DNA of 64,000 bases, taken from Candidatus Opimibacter skivensis. Its GTDB lineage: Bacteria > Bacteroidota > Bacteroidia > Chitinophagales > Saprospiraceae. A model generated the notes under the pieces. The model saw only the letters and a list, made by a program, of their open reading frames with translations. It did not search any database and was not told the origin of the DNA. Where the stretch lies: contig JADKGY010000006.1 of NCBI GenBank assembly GCA_016722045.1, positions 248,001-312,000 of the forward strand. The letters run 5' to 3'. The position numbers and the translations under genes are program-made. Of the stretch, positions 8,542-16,442 are shown in pieces; the stretch's first letter is position 1; the number at the start of each line of letters is the position of its first letter.

Positions 8542-9102
8542 ATGCAAAAACCAGCTTTTTTATTCACGCTTGGCCTATTGTATGTCCTGATAGGCTGTAA
8601 TCAACCTGTTCAAAATCAATCTGCAGCTACACCAACCGGTGATACAAAAGAAGCCGTAGGTCAGTCAGGGGTGAAAGATGAAACGTCAAGTCCAAATATT
8701 GTCCAGGTTGCAGTAGGCAGCAAGGACCATTCAACTCTGGTAGCTGCGGTCAAAGCTGCGGCATTGGTGGACGCCCTGAGTAATGCCGGGCCTTTCACTG
8801 TATTTGCTCCTACAAATGCGGCCTTTGATAAATTACCTGCTGGTACAGTTGAAGATCTGTTGAAACCTGAAAAAAAAGATGCACTATCCAATATCCTGGA
8901 ATACCACGTTTATGTCGGGGTCATCACCACAGACAACATGCATGATGGCCAAACCCTCGGAGAGGTCAATGGAAAAAATATTACGATCAATGTGAAGGAC
9001 GGGAAATATATGGTCAATGGAAAAGCAAATATCATCGCTTCCGTCCGGGCGTCCAACGGAATTATTCATGTGATTGATGAAGTATTATTACCTCCTCAAT
9101 AA
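8542..9102 (+). CDS. Fasciclin (FAS1) domain lipoprotein
   Basis: 186 residues from the ATG at 8542; an earlier in-frame start at 8485 would put 19 charged residues before the signal. MQKPAFLFTLGLLYVLIGC is a lipoprotein signal with Cys19. After a Ser/Thr/Gln-rich linker comes one FAS1 domain: the H1-like motif AGPFTVFAPTNAAFDKLP, then ILEYHVYVG, and the closing ASNGIIHVIDEVLLPP. FAS1 proteins mediate surface adhesion in many bacteria. In Bacteroidota they also often sit near nos and respiratory genes, as here. Confidence 0.9.
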   Translation: MQKPAFLFTLGLLYVLIGCNQPVQNQSAATPTGDTKEAVGQSGVKDETSSPNIVQVAVGSKDHSTLVAAVKAAALVDALSNAGPFTVFAPTNAAFDKLPAGTVEDLLKPEKKDALSNILEYHVYVGVITTDNMHDGQTLGEVNGKNITINVKDGKYMVNGKANIIASVRASNGIIHVIDEVLLPPQ

Positions 9103-9194
9103 AAGGAACCTACCCGATCACAATCTTAGAAGGAAAGAGATAAAAGAGGTAGGAATTGATTTGAGTTTTGTTGTTTCATAATTTTTTGCATTTT

Positions 9195-9234
9195 AAACTA
9201 AAGCCGGTAAGTCTTCCCGGCTTTAGTTTTTTTA
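9195..9234. terminator. Bidirectional intrinsic terminator
   Basis: The stem AAACTAAAGCCGG (9195-9207) pairs with CCGGCTTTAGTTT (9217-9229) around a 9-base loop, with T residues following on the plus strand and A residues preceding. It lies between the convergent fasciclin gene and nosY, so it can terminate both. Confidence 0.9.
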
Positions 9235-9254
9235 CGCCTTTAGTATAGGAATGA

Positions 9255-10025
9255 TTACAAGTCTTTCCTGATAAACAACCTCCGCGAAATCAAATAAGGA
9301 ATCACAGCCCAAAGACATAAGAGTAAAAATCCAAGCACAGCCCCCAACCCCGTCCCAAAAAAATCCTTGAAAATTGCCCCCGTATACCCCAGCATCGCAG
9401 AGACATCCAATTGAAGGATGATGAATATGCGCGCTAAATCTATCGGGTTCAACGCAGAGACAACGACCATCACTTTTTCAATCGGATAATCGGCAAATTG
9501 AAATAACAGAAATAATACCAGGCCATCAAATAATAAACTGAAGTACAGCCAGAGCAAGATGGCAATACCTATGCCCCTTGCTTTATCTCTCGCCAGGATA
9601 GTACACAAAAATCCCAGCGACACAAAGATGGCCGTAATCAATATGCCCATCACCAGTAAAATAAAAGCAGTCCGTCCCGCCACAAAAAGTAAAATGGGAA
9701 TACCTGCACCAATCATGAAGGACAATCCCAAAGAAAAGAACAGACCTAAAAATAGTCCGGCCCATATCTTACTTCTGCGCACAGGCTGACTGAGCAGCAA
9801 TTCAATAAACTCAGCACTGTTGTACAAGTATATCGTTGTAAATATGATACTCACCAATGGCGTCGTCAATAATACTATATTCAGCAAAGTGAGCACACCT
9901 TTATTGCTGTCATCCTCCAGGCTAAACACACTCCACGCCAGCACAGCCAGCAAAAGCGTATAGGCGATGACGATCCTGTTTTTTAGTATATCAAATAATA
10001 TGAATTTTTGAATTTTATTGAACAT
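9255..10025 (-). CDS. nosY: NosY-type ABC permease of the nos cluster
   Basis: 256 residues with six hydrophobic helices in ABC-2 permease style; the segment SAEFIELLLSQPVRRSKIWAG is typical of the NosY/CcmB-like coupling loop. It overlaps the nosF gene by 11 bases and is last in the operon. NosDFY forms a membrane complex that delivers a sulphur species and/or copper for assembly of the CuZ centre of nitrous oxide reductase. Assignment rests on family likeness plus fixed gene order. Confidence 0.88.
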   Translation of the reverse strand: MFNKIQKFILFDILKNRIVIAYTLLLAVLAWSVFSLEDDSNKGVLTLLNIVLLTTPLVSIIFTTIYLYNSAEFIELLLSQPVRRSKIWAGLFLGLFFSLGLSFMIGAGIPILLFVAGRTAFILLVMGILITAIFVSLGFLCTILARDKARGIGIAILLWLYFSLLFDGLVLFLLFQFADYPIEKVMVVVSALNPIDLARIFIILQLDVSAMLGYTGAIFKDFFGTGLGAVLGFLLLCLWAVIPYLISRRLFIRKDL

Positions 10026-10728
10026 GGTCCCGCTTTAGTATATACGTAATCGCCTTTGCCAGGCTCGTTGTGTTTGTCTGTTCCTTCAGAAGGGACGTCG
10101 ACATATGAAATCGTATATCCCCTTCCTGCATTAGCACGACATCCGTCACCAGGTCATCAAGTTCGCTCAGGAGATGAGAGGTGATAAAAATTAATTTTCC
10201 CTTCTTATTCTCCGCGATTATTTTTTCCTTGAGTATTTCCGCGGCCAGAGGATCAAGGCCCGCAGTAGGTTCGTCGAGAATCAATACATCCGGATTAAAT
10301 AAAAAAGCAAGAGACGCACTTACTTTCTGCGTCGTTCCTCCTGAAAGGTTCATCATTTTTTTATCCATGATATCGTTGAGTCTGAAGGCATCGATCAATT
10401 CCTCATCAAGTTCACTTTTTGTATTGCGGATATCCTTGATCATATCGATCACTTGTCCTATGGTCATGTTATCCGGGTATCTTCCCTTCTGCGGCATATA
10501 GCCTATCTGATGACGGTAGTGATAGTCACTGGCTATATTTTTTCCATTAAATAATATCGTACCGGATGTAGGAATGACCATACCCAGTATACTTTTGATC
10601 AGGGTTGTTTTACCACATCCGTTTGGTCCGATCAGCGCTATACATTGGCCCGGCGCACAAGTAAGATTGACATCCTTGAGCACCTGAAATTTTCCGAACT
10701 GTTTAGAAATGTGTTGAATGTCAATCAT
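10015..10728 (-). CDS. nosF: NosF-type ABC ATPase of the nos cluster
   Basis: 237 residues. Walker A is GPNGCGKTT (34-42), the signature is NLSGGTTQKV (the GGTTQKV form typical of NosF rather than canonical SGGQ), Walker B is VLILDEPTAGLDP, and the H-loop is in FITSHLLSELD. It overlaps nosD upstream by four bases and nosY downstream by 11. It powers NosDFY during maturation of NosZ. Confidence 0.92.
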   Translation of the reverse strand: MIDIQHISKQFGKFQVLKDVNLTCAPGQCIALIGPNGCGKTTLIKSILGMVIPTSGTILFNGKNIASDYHYRHQIGYMPQKGRYPDNMTIGQVIDMIKDIRNTKSELDEELIDAFRLNDIMDKKMMNLSGGTTQKVSASLAFLFNPDVLILDEPTAGLDPLAAEILKEKIIAENKKGKLIFITSHLLSELDDLVTDVVLMQEGDIRFHMSTSLLKEQTNTTSLAKAITYILKRDHVQ

Positions 10729-11984
10729 AAGGGAATAGCTTGCATGGAAGGTACCTCATCAATAAAATTGTCAGGTGTAAGTGTGGGAATCATTTTTTCA
10801 GACCTGTCCAGAAGGGTCACAATAAAGCTTCTGTACAAAAGCATAGTAGGTGGATTTTTTTCAACGATGACTGAAAAAAGACTCAAAGGCCTGTAGGGTA
10901 TGTCACCAATACTATCTTTATTAAGATCATATCCCTCATATTCATCCCAATAATTATGATCAAATGTATTGAGCACTAATGTACCATTGGTGCTGACATC
11001 AAATGTATTCCTGACAAAATTATTCCGGCTGATTTCATTGTCCATGCAACTGGCCTGTATTTTCATCCCCCATCCATTATCCTTAAATATATTTTTCTCC
11101 ACCTGTATACGGTTTGTTCCTTCCATAAATATACCTGATGTGTTGCCGATAAACTTATTATTAAAAATATAACTATCAGAAATTTCCTTTAATAACAAAC
11201 CATACGCAGCATCACCCCAATTGTCCTTAAAGGTATTATTGAACATTTTAACTCCATTTGTAAACATAACAGCCACCCCAGCACCATTATGATGAAAATA
11301 ATTGGTGATATAGGCATCGTCATTTGAAAACATAAAATGAAGACCATACCGGATATTATCGTGCGATATATTCCGCCAGATCACCGAATTTTTTACAAAT
11401 TCGAAATAGATACCATCTCTGTGCCCGGATATCGTATTTCCTATGATCTGCAGGCTATCACTTTTCCAGCAATGTATCCCATTTCCTATTTGTTGCTCTT
11501 CAGTTCCGGAGGAATGAATCTTATTGTCCCTGATGATGCAATCCTTACTGTATTGCAGATATATGCCAAAGAAATTATCATTCAATTCATTACCGATAAT
11601 ATCAACATATTGACTGTCATACACTTTAATCCCGCAAGGATCATCCAGCGATGCATGTCCGGAAAACTGAATTTTAAATCCGGTGATCAATACATGATCA
11701 GCTTTGACAGACAGGACTTCATATTTATGCTGACCATCCAATACCGGCCAGTCCCGGCCAATCAAGGATATGGATTTGGCTATGATAATATTGCCTTCCG
11801 CATATACCCCTCCATATACCATGACCGTGTCTCCTGCAGTAGCTATATCAATCGCAGCTTTAATCGAAGTAAATGGATATCCGGTACCGACCGAATATGT
11901 TGCGGCGATTGTTAATTGTACGAACACAAATGAATGGAGAAGGATCAGGCCAAACCTGAAGGATATGGAGATTAGATACCGCAT
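10725..11984 (-). CDS. nosD: NosD periplasmic beta-helix maturation protein
   Basis: 419 residues from the ATG at 11984, where a clear Sec signal begins (MRYLISISFRFGLILLHS). An upstream ATG at 12014 would add ten residues and overlap the nosL gene. The mature protein is a right-handed parallel beta-helix, with repeated short strands such as NDNFFGIYLQYSKDCIIRDN and NFFHHNGAGV-like turns, preceded by the SVGTGYPFTSIKAAIDIATAGDT-type cap found in NosD/DUF1565 proteins. NosD is the periplasmic partner of NosFY. A beta-helix with a similar opening but a T9SS tail occurs at 60623. Confidence 0.9.
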   Translation of the reverse strand: MRYLISISFRFGLILLHSFVFVQLTIAATYSVGTGYPFTSIKAAIDIATAGDTVMVYGGVYAEGNIIIAKSISLIGRDWPVLDGQHKYEVLSVKADHVLITGFKIQFSGHASLDDPCGIKVYDSQYVDIIGNELNDNFFGIYLQYSKDCIIRDNKIHSSGTEEQQIGNGIHCWKSDSLQIIGNTISGHRDGIYFEFVKNSVIWRNISHDNIRYGLHFMFSNDDAYITNYFHHNGAGVAVMFTNGVKMFNNTFKDNWGDAAYGLLLKEISDSYIFNNKFIGNTSGIFMEGTNRIQVEKNIFKDNGWGMKIQASCMDNEISRNNFVRNTFDVSTNGTLVLNTFDHNYWDEYEGYDLNKDSIGDIPYRPLSLFSVIVEKNPPTMLLYRSFIVTLLDRSEKMIPTLTPDNFIDEVPSMQAIPL

Positions 11985-11992
11985 GGATTCAA

Positions 11993-13015
11993 TCAACGGG
12001 AAAGTTCCGTCCATGTAACTCTTTTGGCATTAAGCTTTGTCTGATAGTAATGCGCACTGTCGCGGTTTTCAAAACCTATCACATTTCCACCCATCGGACT
12101 ATGCAGGCTATCACTTTGCAAAAGTACGGCGTGATCCACATCGATGAAATCCGAAGGATGAGAGAAGTCAGCAATGTAATAATTCAGAAAATCTCCCTTT
12201 GCATGAGACTTCGTATAGCCCACCATACAAGCCATATCATCAAAAACATATTGCCTTCCTTTGACAGTCACTATTTGCGTTGCATACTGCTCATTGGTCA
12301 GGGTCATCTTACAATTATCACAATTGTCCGTATTTAATTTTACAGGTCTTGGGCCCGGCAAACTACATGAAATGAAAGAAATAAATACAAGAAGGACGGT
12401 TGCAACTGTTGTTGTGGTTTTTCTTTTAAACAATTTTGTAAATACATTTTTCTCTATCAGGATGACCACCAATACCAACAGCACAGATGCGATAAATAAA
12501 ATACCACCGATATCCGGCATTGAATATGCGCCAAAATTCAGTAATTTTTTATACCCAATCAATGGTGGCTGATAGGACATGCCCGGCACTTTGATCGCTG
12601 CTTTGGAATCAAGGTGATGTCCATAATTGTAATTCCATCTGTAAAAATCAACCATGGCCAGGAGACTAAACAAAAGAAAGATTGTAAATAACATATACAC
12701 TAATTTTTTACGCCCTATCAGTGCCGTCACCAGAATAAAAAGGACGAAAAAACTCAGGATATATCTCAATATGGAAAATTCAATAAAATTTTCAGCATGC
12801 AGTGTTTGCATTCCGATATAGTGGTTCAATCCATTGATGATGTCCACTTCACCGGCCAGTTTATTAGCATAGATTAGCAACGCCAATCCTTCAGGATATT
12901 GTGGAGCCCATAGTTGAATCTTCCAGATCGGTAAAAATATATTAGCCGCCAGAAAGATAGCAGACAGGATCAGTATCGCTCTTGAAAGCCCCTTGATTTT
13001 AGTATCCATAATCAC
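11993..13015 (-). CDS. nosL: Membrane protein fused to a NosL copper-chaperone domain
   Basis: 340 residues. The N-terminal half has about four to five TM helices (near 12-32, 83-100, 105-123, 168-187, 203-216) and no family I can name. The C-terminal part (about 217-340) is NosL: NCDNCKMTL supplies Cys232, Cys235 and Met237, and DDMACM supplies Cys263 and Met264. NosL delivers Cu(I) to NosZ. The domain junction FISFISC (Cys217) looks like the lipobox of a stand-alone NosL now buried after the last TM helix, which suggests the fusion replaced lipid anchoring by a TM anchor. It is followed closely by nosD (8 bp). Confidence 0.88.
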   Translation of the reverse strand: MIMDTKIKGLSRAILILSAIFLAANIFLPIWKIQLWAPQYPEGLALLIYANKLAGEVDIINGLNHYIGMQTLHAENFIEFSILRYILSFFVLFILVTALIGRKKLVYMLFTIFLLFSLLAMVDFYRWNYNYGHHLDSKAAIKVPGMSYQPPLIGYKKLLNFGAYSMPDIGGILFIASVLLVLVVILIEKNVFTKLFKRKTTTTVATVLLVFISFISCSLPGPRPVKLNTDNCDNCKMTLTNEQYATQIVTVKGRQYVFDDMACMVGYTKSHAKGDFLNYYIADFSHPSDFIDVDHAVLLQSDSLHSPMGGNVIGFENRDSAHYYQTKLNAKRVTWTELSR

Positions 13016-13048
13016 TTCAATTTATTTGCTTCGTAATATCTTTAAAAC

Positions 13049-13069
13049 TTAATGTCGATTTGACATTAA
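13049..13069. promoter_or_regulatory. Candidate operator upstream of the nosL fusion gene
   Basis: TTAATGTC-GATTT-GACATTAA is a perfect 8-bp inverted repeat with a 5-bp spacer, 34-54 bases before the nosL start. With the hairpin at 13168-13191 it suggests that nosLDFY has its own regulated promoter. No known regulator consensus is matched with confidence. Confidence 0.45.
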
Positions 13070-13167
13070 AATCAAAGTGCATCAAAAACTGACCATTCCC
13101 CTGGTTGCTGAGCTGCGGTAGAGATGAGCGTTTTGGCCGCCGAAGCATAGGGGTCAGGGGCAAAAGA

Positions 13168-13191
13168 AGGGGTACAAATATTTGTACCCCT
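13168..13191 (-). terminator. Palindrome downstream of nosZ, possible terminator
   Basis: AGGGGTACAAAT and its reverse complement form a 24-bp perfect palindrome 22 bases past the nosZ stop. On the minus strand it is followed by TTCTTTTG, a weak T tract. It may terminate or attenuate the cytochrome c-nosZ transcript before nosL. Confidence 0.5.
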
Positions 13192-13212
13192 GTTTACTTG
13201 TGGTTAGCTCCA

Positions 13213-15198
13213 CTAATTCACTTCAGCGCTTCCTGAAGCTTGCCCTCCTAGACTTGATGTCAGCGGAACATTGCTGTTCGCAGGTGATACCCTGAGATAG
13301 CCCTGCATTTCCTGATGAAGAGCACTGCAGAAGTCAGTGCAATAAAATGGGAATATGCCTACTTTGTCCGGCGTCCATCTCAACGTCATTGTTTCTCCGG
13401 GCATGATCAGAAGTTCCGCATTGACAGCACCCTTTATAGCAAATCCATGAGGAACATCCCAGTCCTGTTCAAGATTAGTAACATGGAAATAAACATCATC
13501 ACCCATCTTAATACCCTCAATATTGTCAGGAGAAAAATGTGAACGTATAGTCGTCATGTAGACATGTACTTTATTACCTTCCCGCACTACTTTGGCTTCC
13601 TTCTCGCCATTTGTAAAATAAGGATGTCCATTGTCCGCCATCTTGAAAATCTTCAGCTGATTCTTTGTGATCAGATCCGCCGGAGCAGCCTGAGCATAAT
13701 GAGGCTCACCTATCGTGGGATAGTCCAGAATCAATTGCATCTTATCTCCGCTGATATCAAAAAGCTGTGCACTCTGTGATAATTCAGGACCTGTAGGCAA
13801 GTAACGATCCTTGGTAATCTTATTGTAAGCAACCAGATATTTACCAAATGGTTTTCTGCTATCGCCGCCCGGAACCATTAAATGGCCCACTGAATAATAC
13901 GTCGGTACTCTGTCAAGCACTTTAAGATCTTTAATATTCCACTTCACGACTTCAGAGGATACAAAGAAAGATGTATACGCATTACCATTAGCATCAAATT
14001 CTGTATGCAATGGACCGAGTCCTGGTTTTTGTACTTCACCGTACAATGCGGATTCATACTTGACCACATTTATACCTTCATATACACCATCAAAATCTTT
14101 TTTAGCAATGGCCTCCTGCAATTTTGTAAAACTGAATACAGGAATAAGTGCGGCCAGTTTTCCACTTCCTACGATATACTCTCCTGTAGGATCCACATCA
14201 CATCCGTGAGGTGATTTAGGACAAGGGATCATGTAACAGATATCCGTCAGTTCCTTAGTATCTAATACCAAAACTTCTTTTATCATTTCAGATTTACCTG
14301 AATGTGTTTTTTCATCCCATAGAGAATGAGAATACTGAACAGGCACTTTCTTTCCTTTTCCGGCTTTGACATATTCTTCGGCCTTCTTCCAATTGACCGC
14401 CATGATGAAGTCTTTGTCTTTCTGCGAAGCATTCACTTCCAATAAAGTATTGGCTTGTTCCGTGTTATAGCAGGAGAAGAAAAACCAACCATGTGAAGGG
14501 CCTTTTCCGGCATGACTCAGGTCAAAATTGACACCCGGGCAGCGCAATTGAAAAGCGATACTCATATGTCCGGTTTCTTTATCTACTGCGATAAAGCTGA
14601 TATGTCCTTTAAAATTCTCCTTATAAGTATTGATGGGTACATCACCATTATCATTATCCGGAGGAACGCTGAACCGGGTACCTGCTACTACATACTCCGT
14701 ATTCTCCGTGATGAAAGGTGAAGAGTGATTTCCGGCGCTATTTGGCAATTCGATGATTTCAGCTGTGCGGAATGTAGTCAGGTCGATGCGTGCTACACGA
14801 GGTGTGTTATTGGCATTGCCAAACACCCATCTTCCATCCACCTCGCCATTGGTTTGAGATAGCTCGACATGGTGCAAGTCATCCCATGGAACAAATCCAT
14901 GTGATGTATTAAGCATAGGCTTTGTTTCTTCGCTGTATCCCCATCCCTTTTCAGGATCAACACTGAATACGGGAATCACGCGCAAAAGCCTTCCGCTGGG
15001 TAATCCATAGACAGACATTTGACCGCTAAACCCACCGCTGACGAAATTGTAGAATTCGTCATAATGACCAGGTGCCACATAGGCTTTCGATGCAGCATCA
15101 CCACTCACCGCGCTGCCAAGATCTTTTGGTTTGCAGGAAGAGATACACAATGTAATCGCAGCTACTGCTATTACAACATTTAATAATCGATTTTTCAT
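13213..15198 (-). CDS. nosZ: Nitrous oxide reductase, clade II (Sec/lipoprotein type)
   Basis: 661 residues. It reduces N2O to N2 in the periplasm using a CuZ cluster in a beta-propeller and a CuA site in a C-terminal cupredoxin domain. CuA ligands are visible in FYCTDFCSALHQEM: Cys620, Cys624, His628, Met631. The DDLHHVE motif (His109, His110) is the first CuZ histidine pair, and further histidines follow in the propeller (for example GPSHGWFF and PHGCDVDPTG). There is no twin-arginine signal. Instead a Sec signal ends in the lipobox ISSC (Cys22), so the enzyme is probably lipid-anchored. This and the linked cytochrome c are clade II features. Confidence 0.97.
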   Translation of the reverse strand: MKNRLLNVVIAVAAITLCISSCKPKDLGSAVSGDAASKAYVAPGHYDEFYNFVSGGFSGQMSVYGLPSGRLLRVIPVFSVDPEKGWGYSEETKPMLNTSHGFVPWDDLHHVELSQTNGEVDGRWVFGNANNTPRVARIDLTTFRTAEIIELPNSAGNHSSPFITENTEYVVAGTRFSVPPDNDNGDVPINTYKENFKGHISFIAVDKETGHMSIAFQLRCPGVNFDLSHAGKGPSHGWFFFSCYNTEQANTLLEVNASQKDKDFIMAVNWKKAEEYVKAGKGKKVPVQYSHSLWDEKTHSGKSEMIKEVLVLDTKELTDICYMIPCPKSPHGCDVDPTGEYIVGSGKLAALIPVFSFTKLQEAIAKKDFDGVYEGINVVKYESALYGEVQKPGLGPLHTEFDANGNAYTSFFVSSEVVKWNIKDLKVLDRVPTYYSVGHLMVPGGDSRKPFGKYLVAYNKITKDRYLPTGPELSQSAQLFDISGDKMQLILDYPTIGEPHYAQAAPADLITKNQLKIFKMADNGHPYFTNGEKEAKVVREGNKVHVYMTTIRSHFSPDNIEGIKMGDDVYFHVTNLEQDWDVPHGFAIKGAVNAELLIMPGETMTLRWTPDKVGIFPFYCTDFCSALHQEMQGYLRVSPANSNVPLTSSLGGQASGSAEVN

Positions 15199-15212
15199 GT
15201 ATAAAAAGTTAG

Positions 15213-15695
15213 TTATTGTACTCCGTCATTCTTTCGCATGAATTCCAGAATTTGCCGGGCTTCTACGTCAGATAGGTTTTGATTGGGCATACGGACCAGG
15301 CAGAGTTCAAGTTGAGCCTGTACAGCAGGATCTTTTGAAATCATCGGGTCAGGATTGGTAATGAAATTCATGATCCATTCCGGTTTCCTTCGTTGTGTGA
15401 CACCCTTCCATCCAGGACCTACCAACTTCTCACCTGAGATCTTGTGGCAGGACGCACATTTAACCTCCCGGACTTTTAGCCCTGAATCAGCCATAGCAGC
15501 ATCAAGATTGGCTGTTAATGCCAGATTTTCAGGTGTCCACTTCCCGATCCCACGGTTTGGGTCATAAGTAGGATTTGTGGTTGCAGCAGGCTCTGTTGAG
15601 GCATATGGATTAGTCCCGGATTTTGTATCCGTGGCCTTTCCCCCACAAGCCATGATCAATGAAATAAAGCAAAAGAGAATGAACAGTTGTTTCAT
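15213..15695 (-). CDS. Class I c-type cytochrome lipoprotein, first gene of the nos operon
   Basis: 160 residues. The lipobox IMAC gives Cys17. One heme site, CASCH (Cys80, Cys83, His84), and a probable axial ligand Met136 in LVRMPNQNLS define a monoheme cytochrome c domain, with the EARQILEFMRKN helix closing the fold. It lies 14 bases upstream of nosZ on the same strand. It is likely the electron donor, or part of the electron path from menaquinol, to NosZ, as inferred for clade II nos clusters. Confidence 0.9.
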   Translation of the reverse strand: MKQLFILFCFISLIMACGGKATDTKSGTNPYASTEPAATTNPTYDPNRGIGKWTPENLALTANLDAAMADSGLKVREVKCASCHKISGEKLVGPGWKGVTQRRKPEWIMNFITNPDPMISKDPAVQAQLELCLVRMPNQNLSDVEARQILEFMRKNDGVQ

Positions 15696-15742
15696 TTTGT
15701 ATGAATTTAGTGTGAAAATATTACAGGCATTATTTTGGGTTC

Positions 15743-15777
15743 ATGATCAAAATCATATGTCAGGGTGATTTTGATCT
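15743..15777 (-). promoter_or_regulatory. Double Fnr/Crp-like site upstream of the nos operon
   Basis: ATGATCAAAATCAT (15743-15756) fits the Fnr/Crp-type pattern TTGAT-N4-ATCAA with outer-base changes. TGATTTTGATCT (15766-15777) is a second, imperfect copy 22 bp away centre to centre. Together they form an 11-bp inverted repeat (GATCAAAATCA...TGATTTTGATC) with a 10-bp spacer, 50-80 bases before the cytochrome c start. This placement fits oxygen or nitrogen oxide control of nos transcription. Confidence 0.5.
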
Positions 15778-15987
15778 GTTCATTTTTTTTTGGAAAAAAA
15801 TTGTGTTCCCAAAACCTCCTTAAGGTAATGAATTATCCTTTAACTGTCAATAAATCAGGCCTCTCTCTTCTTACCTGGGTTGCAATGTGTTCAATTTAGC
15901 GAGTTGAATCTTCTGTCCAAAACCTTCACCGCTTGTCCTTTTATTTTTTATCTTAAGTTTTCATTTCAAAACTTAAACCTAAAACAC

Positions 15988-16227
15988 ATGAATTGGCTCT
16001 ATTTTATTATCGTTGGCGCCCTGGCAGGATGGCTTGCAGGACTCGTATGGAAAGGTTCAGGATTTGGCCTTCTGGGTAACATTATCACCGGGATCATCGG
16101 CAGTATGTTAGGCGGATGGCTTGCGGGCCAATTAGGCGTGATGGGGGGCGGTTTTATATACCAAATCCTTATCTCAGCCGGAGGAGCCTTGGTTCTTCTG
16201 TTTCTGTTGAAATTGATCAGGGGATAA
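15988..16227 (+). CDS. GlsB/YeaQ/YmgE-family membrane protein
   Basis: 79 residues from the ATG at 15988; earlier in-frame starts give an implausible polar leader. Three glycine-rich TM helices with the family pattern VGALAGWLAGLVWKG, GLLGNIITGIIGSMLGG and a final helix before LIRG. Members are small inner-membrane proteins induced by general or envelope stress, of unknown mechanism. It is divergent from the nos operon across a 290-bp spacer and is followed by two hairpins. Confidence 0.9.
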   Translation: MNWLYFIIVGALAGWLAGLVWKGSGFGLLGNIITGIIGSMLGGWLAGQLGVMGGGFIYQILISAGGALVLLFLLKLIRG

Positions 16228-16234
16228 ACTATAA

Positions 16235-16300
16235 TTTGTTGGAGAAAACTCCAACAAAGGCAAGGGCCGATGCAGGAATTTTCTCCTGCATCTATTTTTA
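16235..16300 (+). terminator. Two hairpins after the GlsB-like gene
   Basis: The first (16235-16258) is TTTGTTGGAG-AAAA-CTCCAACAAA, nearly identical to the hairpin at 554-577. The second (16269-16292) is GATGCAGGA-ATTTTC-TCCTGCATC followed by TATTTTTA. The second is the likelier transcription terminator; the first looks like a dispersed repeat. Confidence 0.6.
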
Positions 16301-16351
16301 GCTAAAATATATTCGTATCAGTTCAAAAAGTGATCTTTTTAGTTAAAAAAG

Positions 16352-16402
16352 AAAAAGGTTGCTGCCATTCATTTTGAAATAAACGACAGCAACCTTTTTT
16401 TT
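16352..16402. terminator. Bidirectional intrinsic terminator
   Basis: AAAAAGGTTGCTG (16352-16364) pairs with CAGCAACCTTTTT (16387-16399), followed by T residues. It lies between the convergent GlsB-like gene and the beta-barrel gene at 16443. Confidence 0.88.
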
Positions 16403-16442
16403 ATCCCTTCTACAACTCTCAATGAGCTGGAATGATTAAGTA

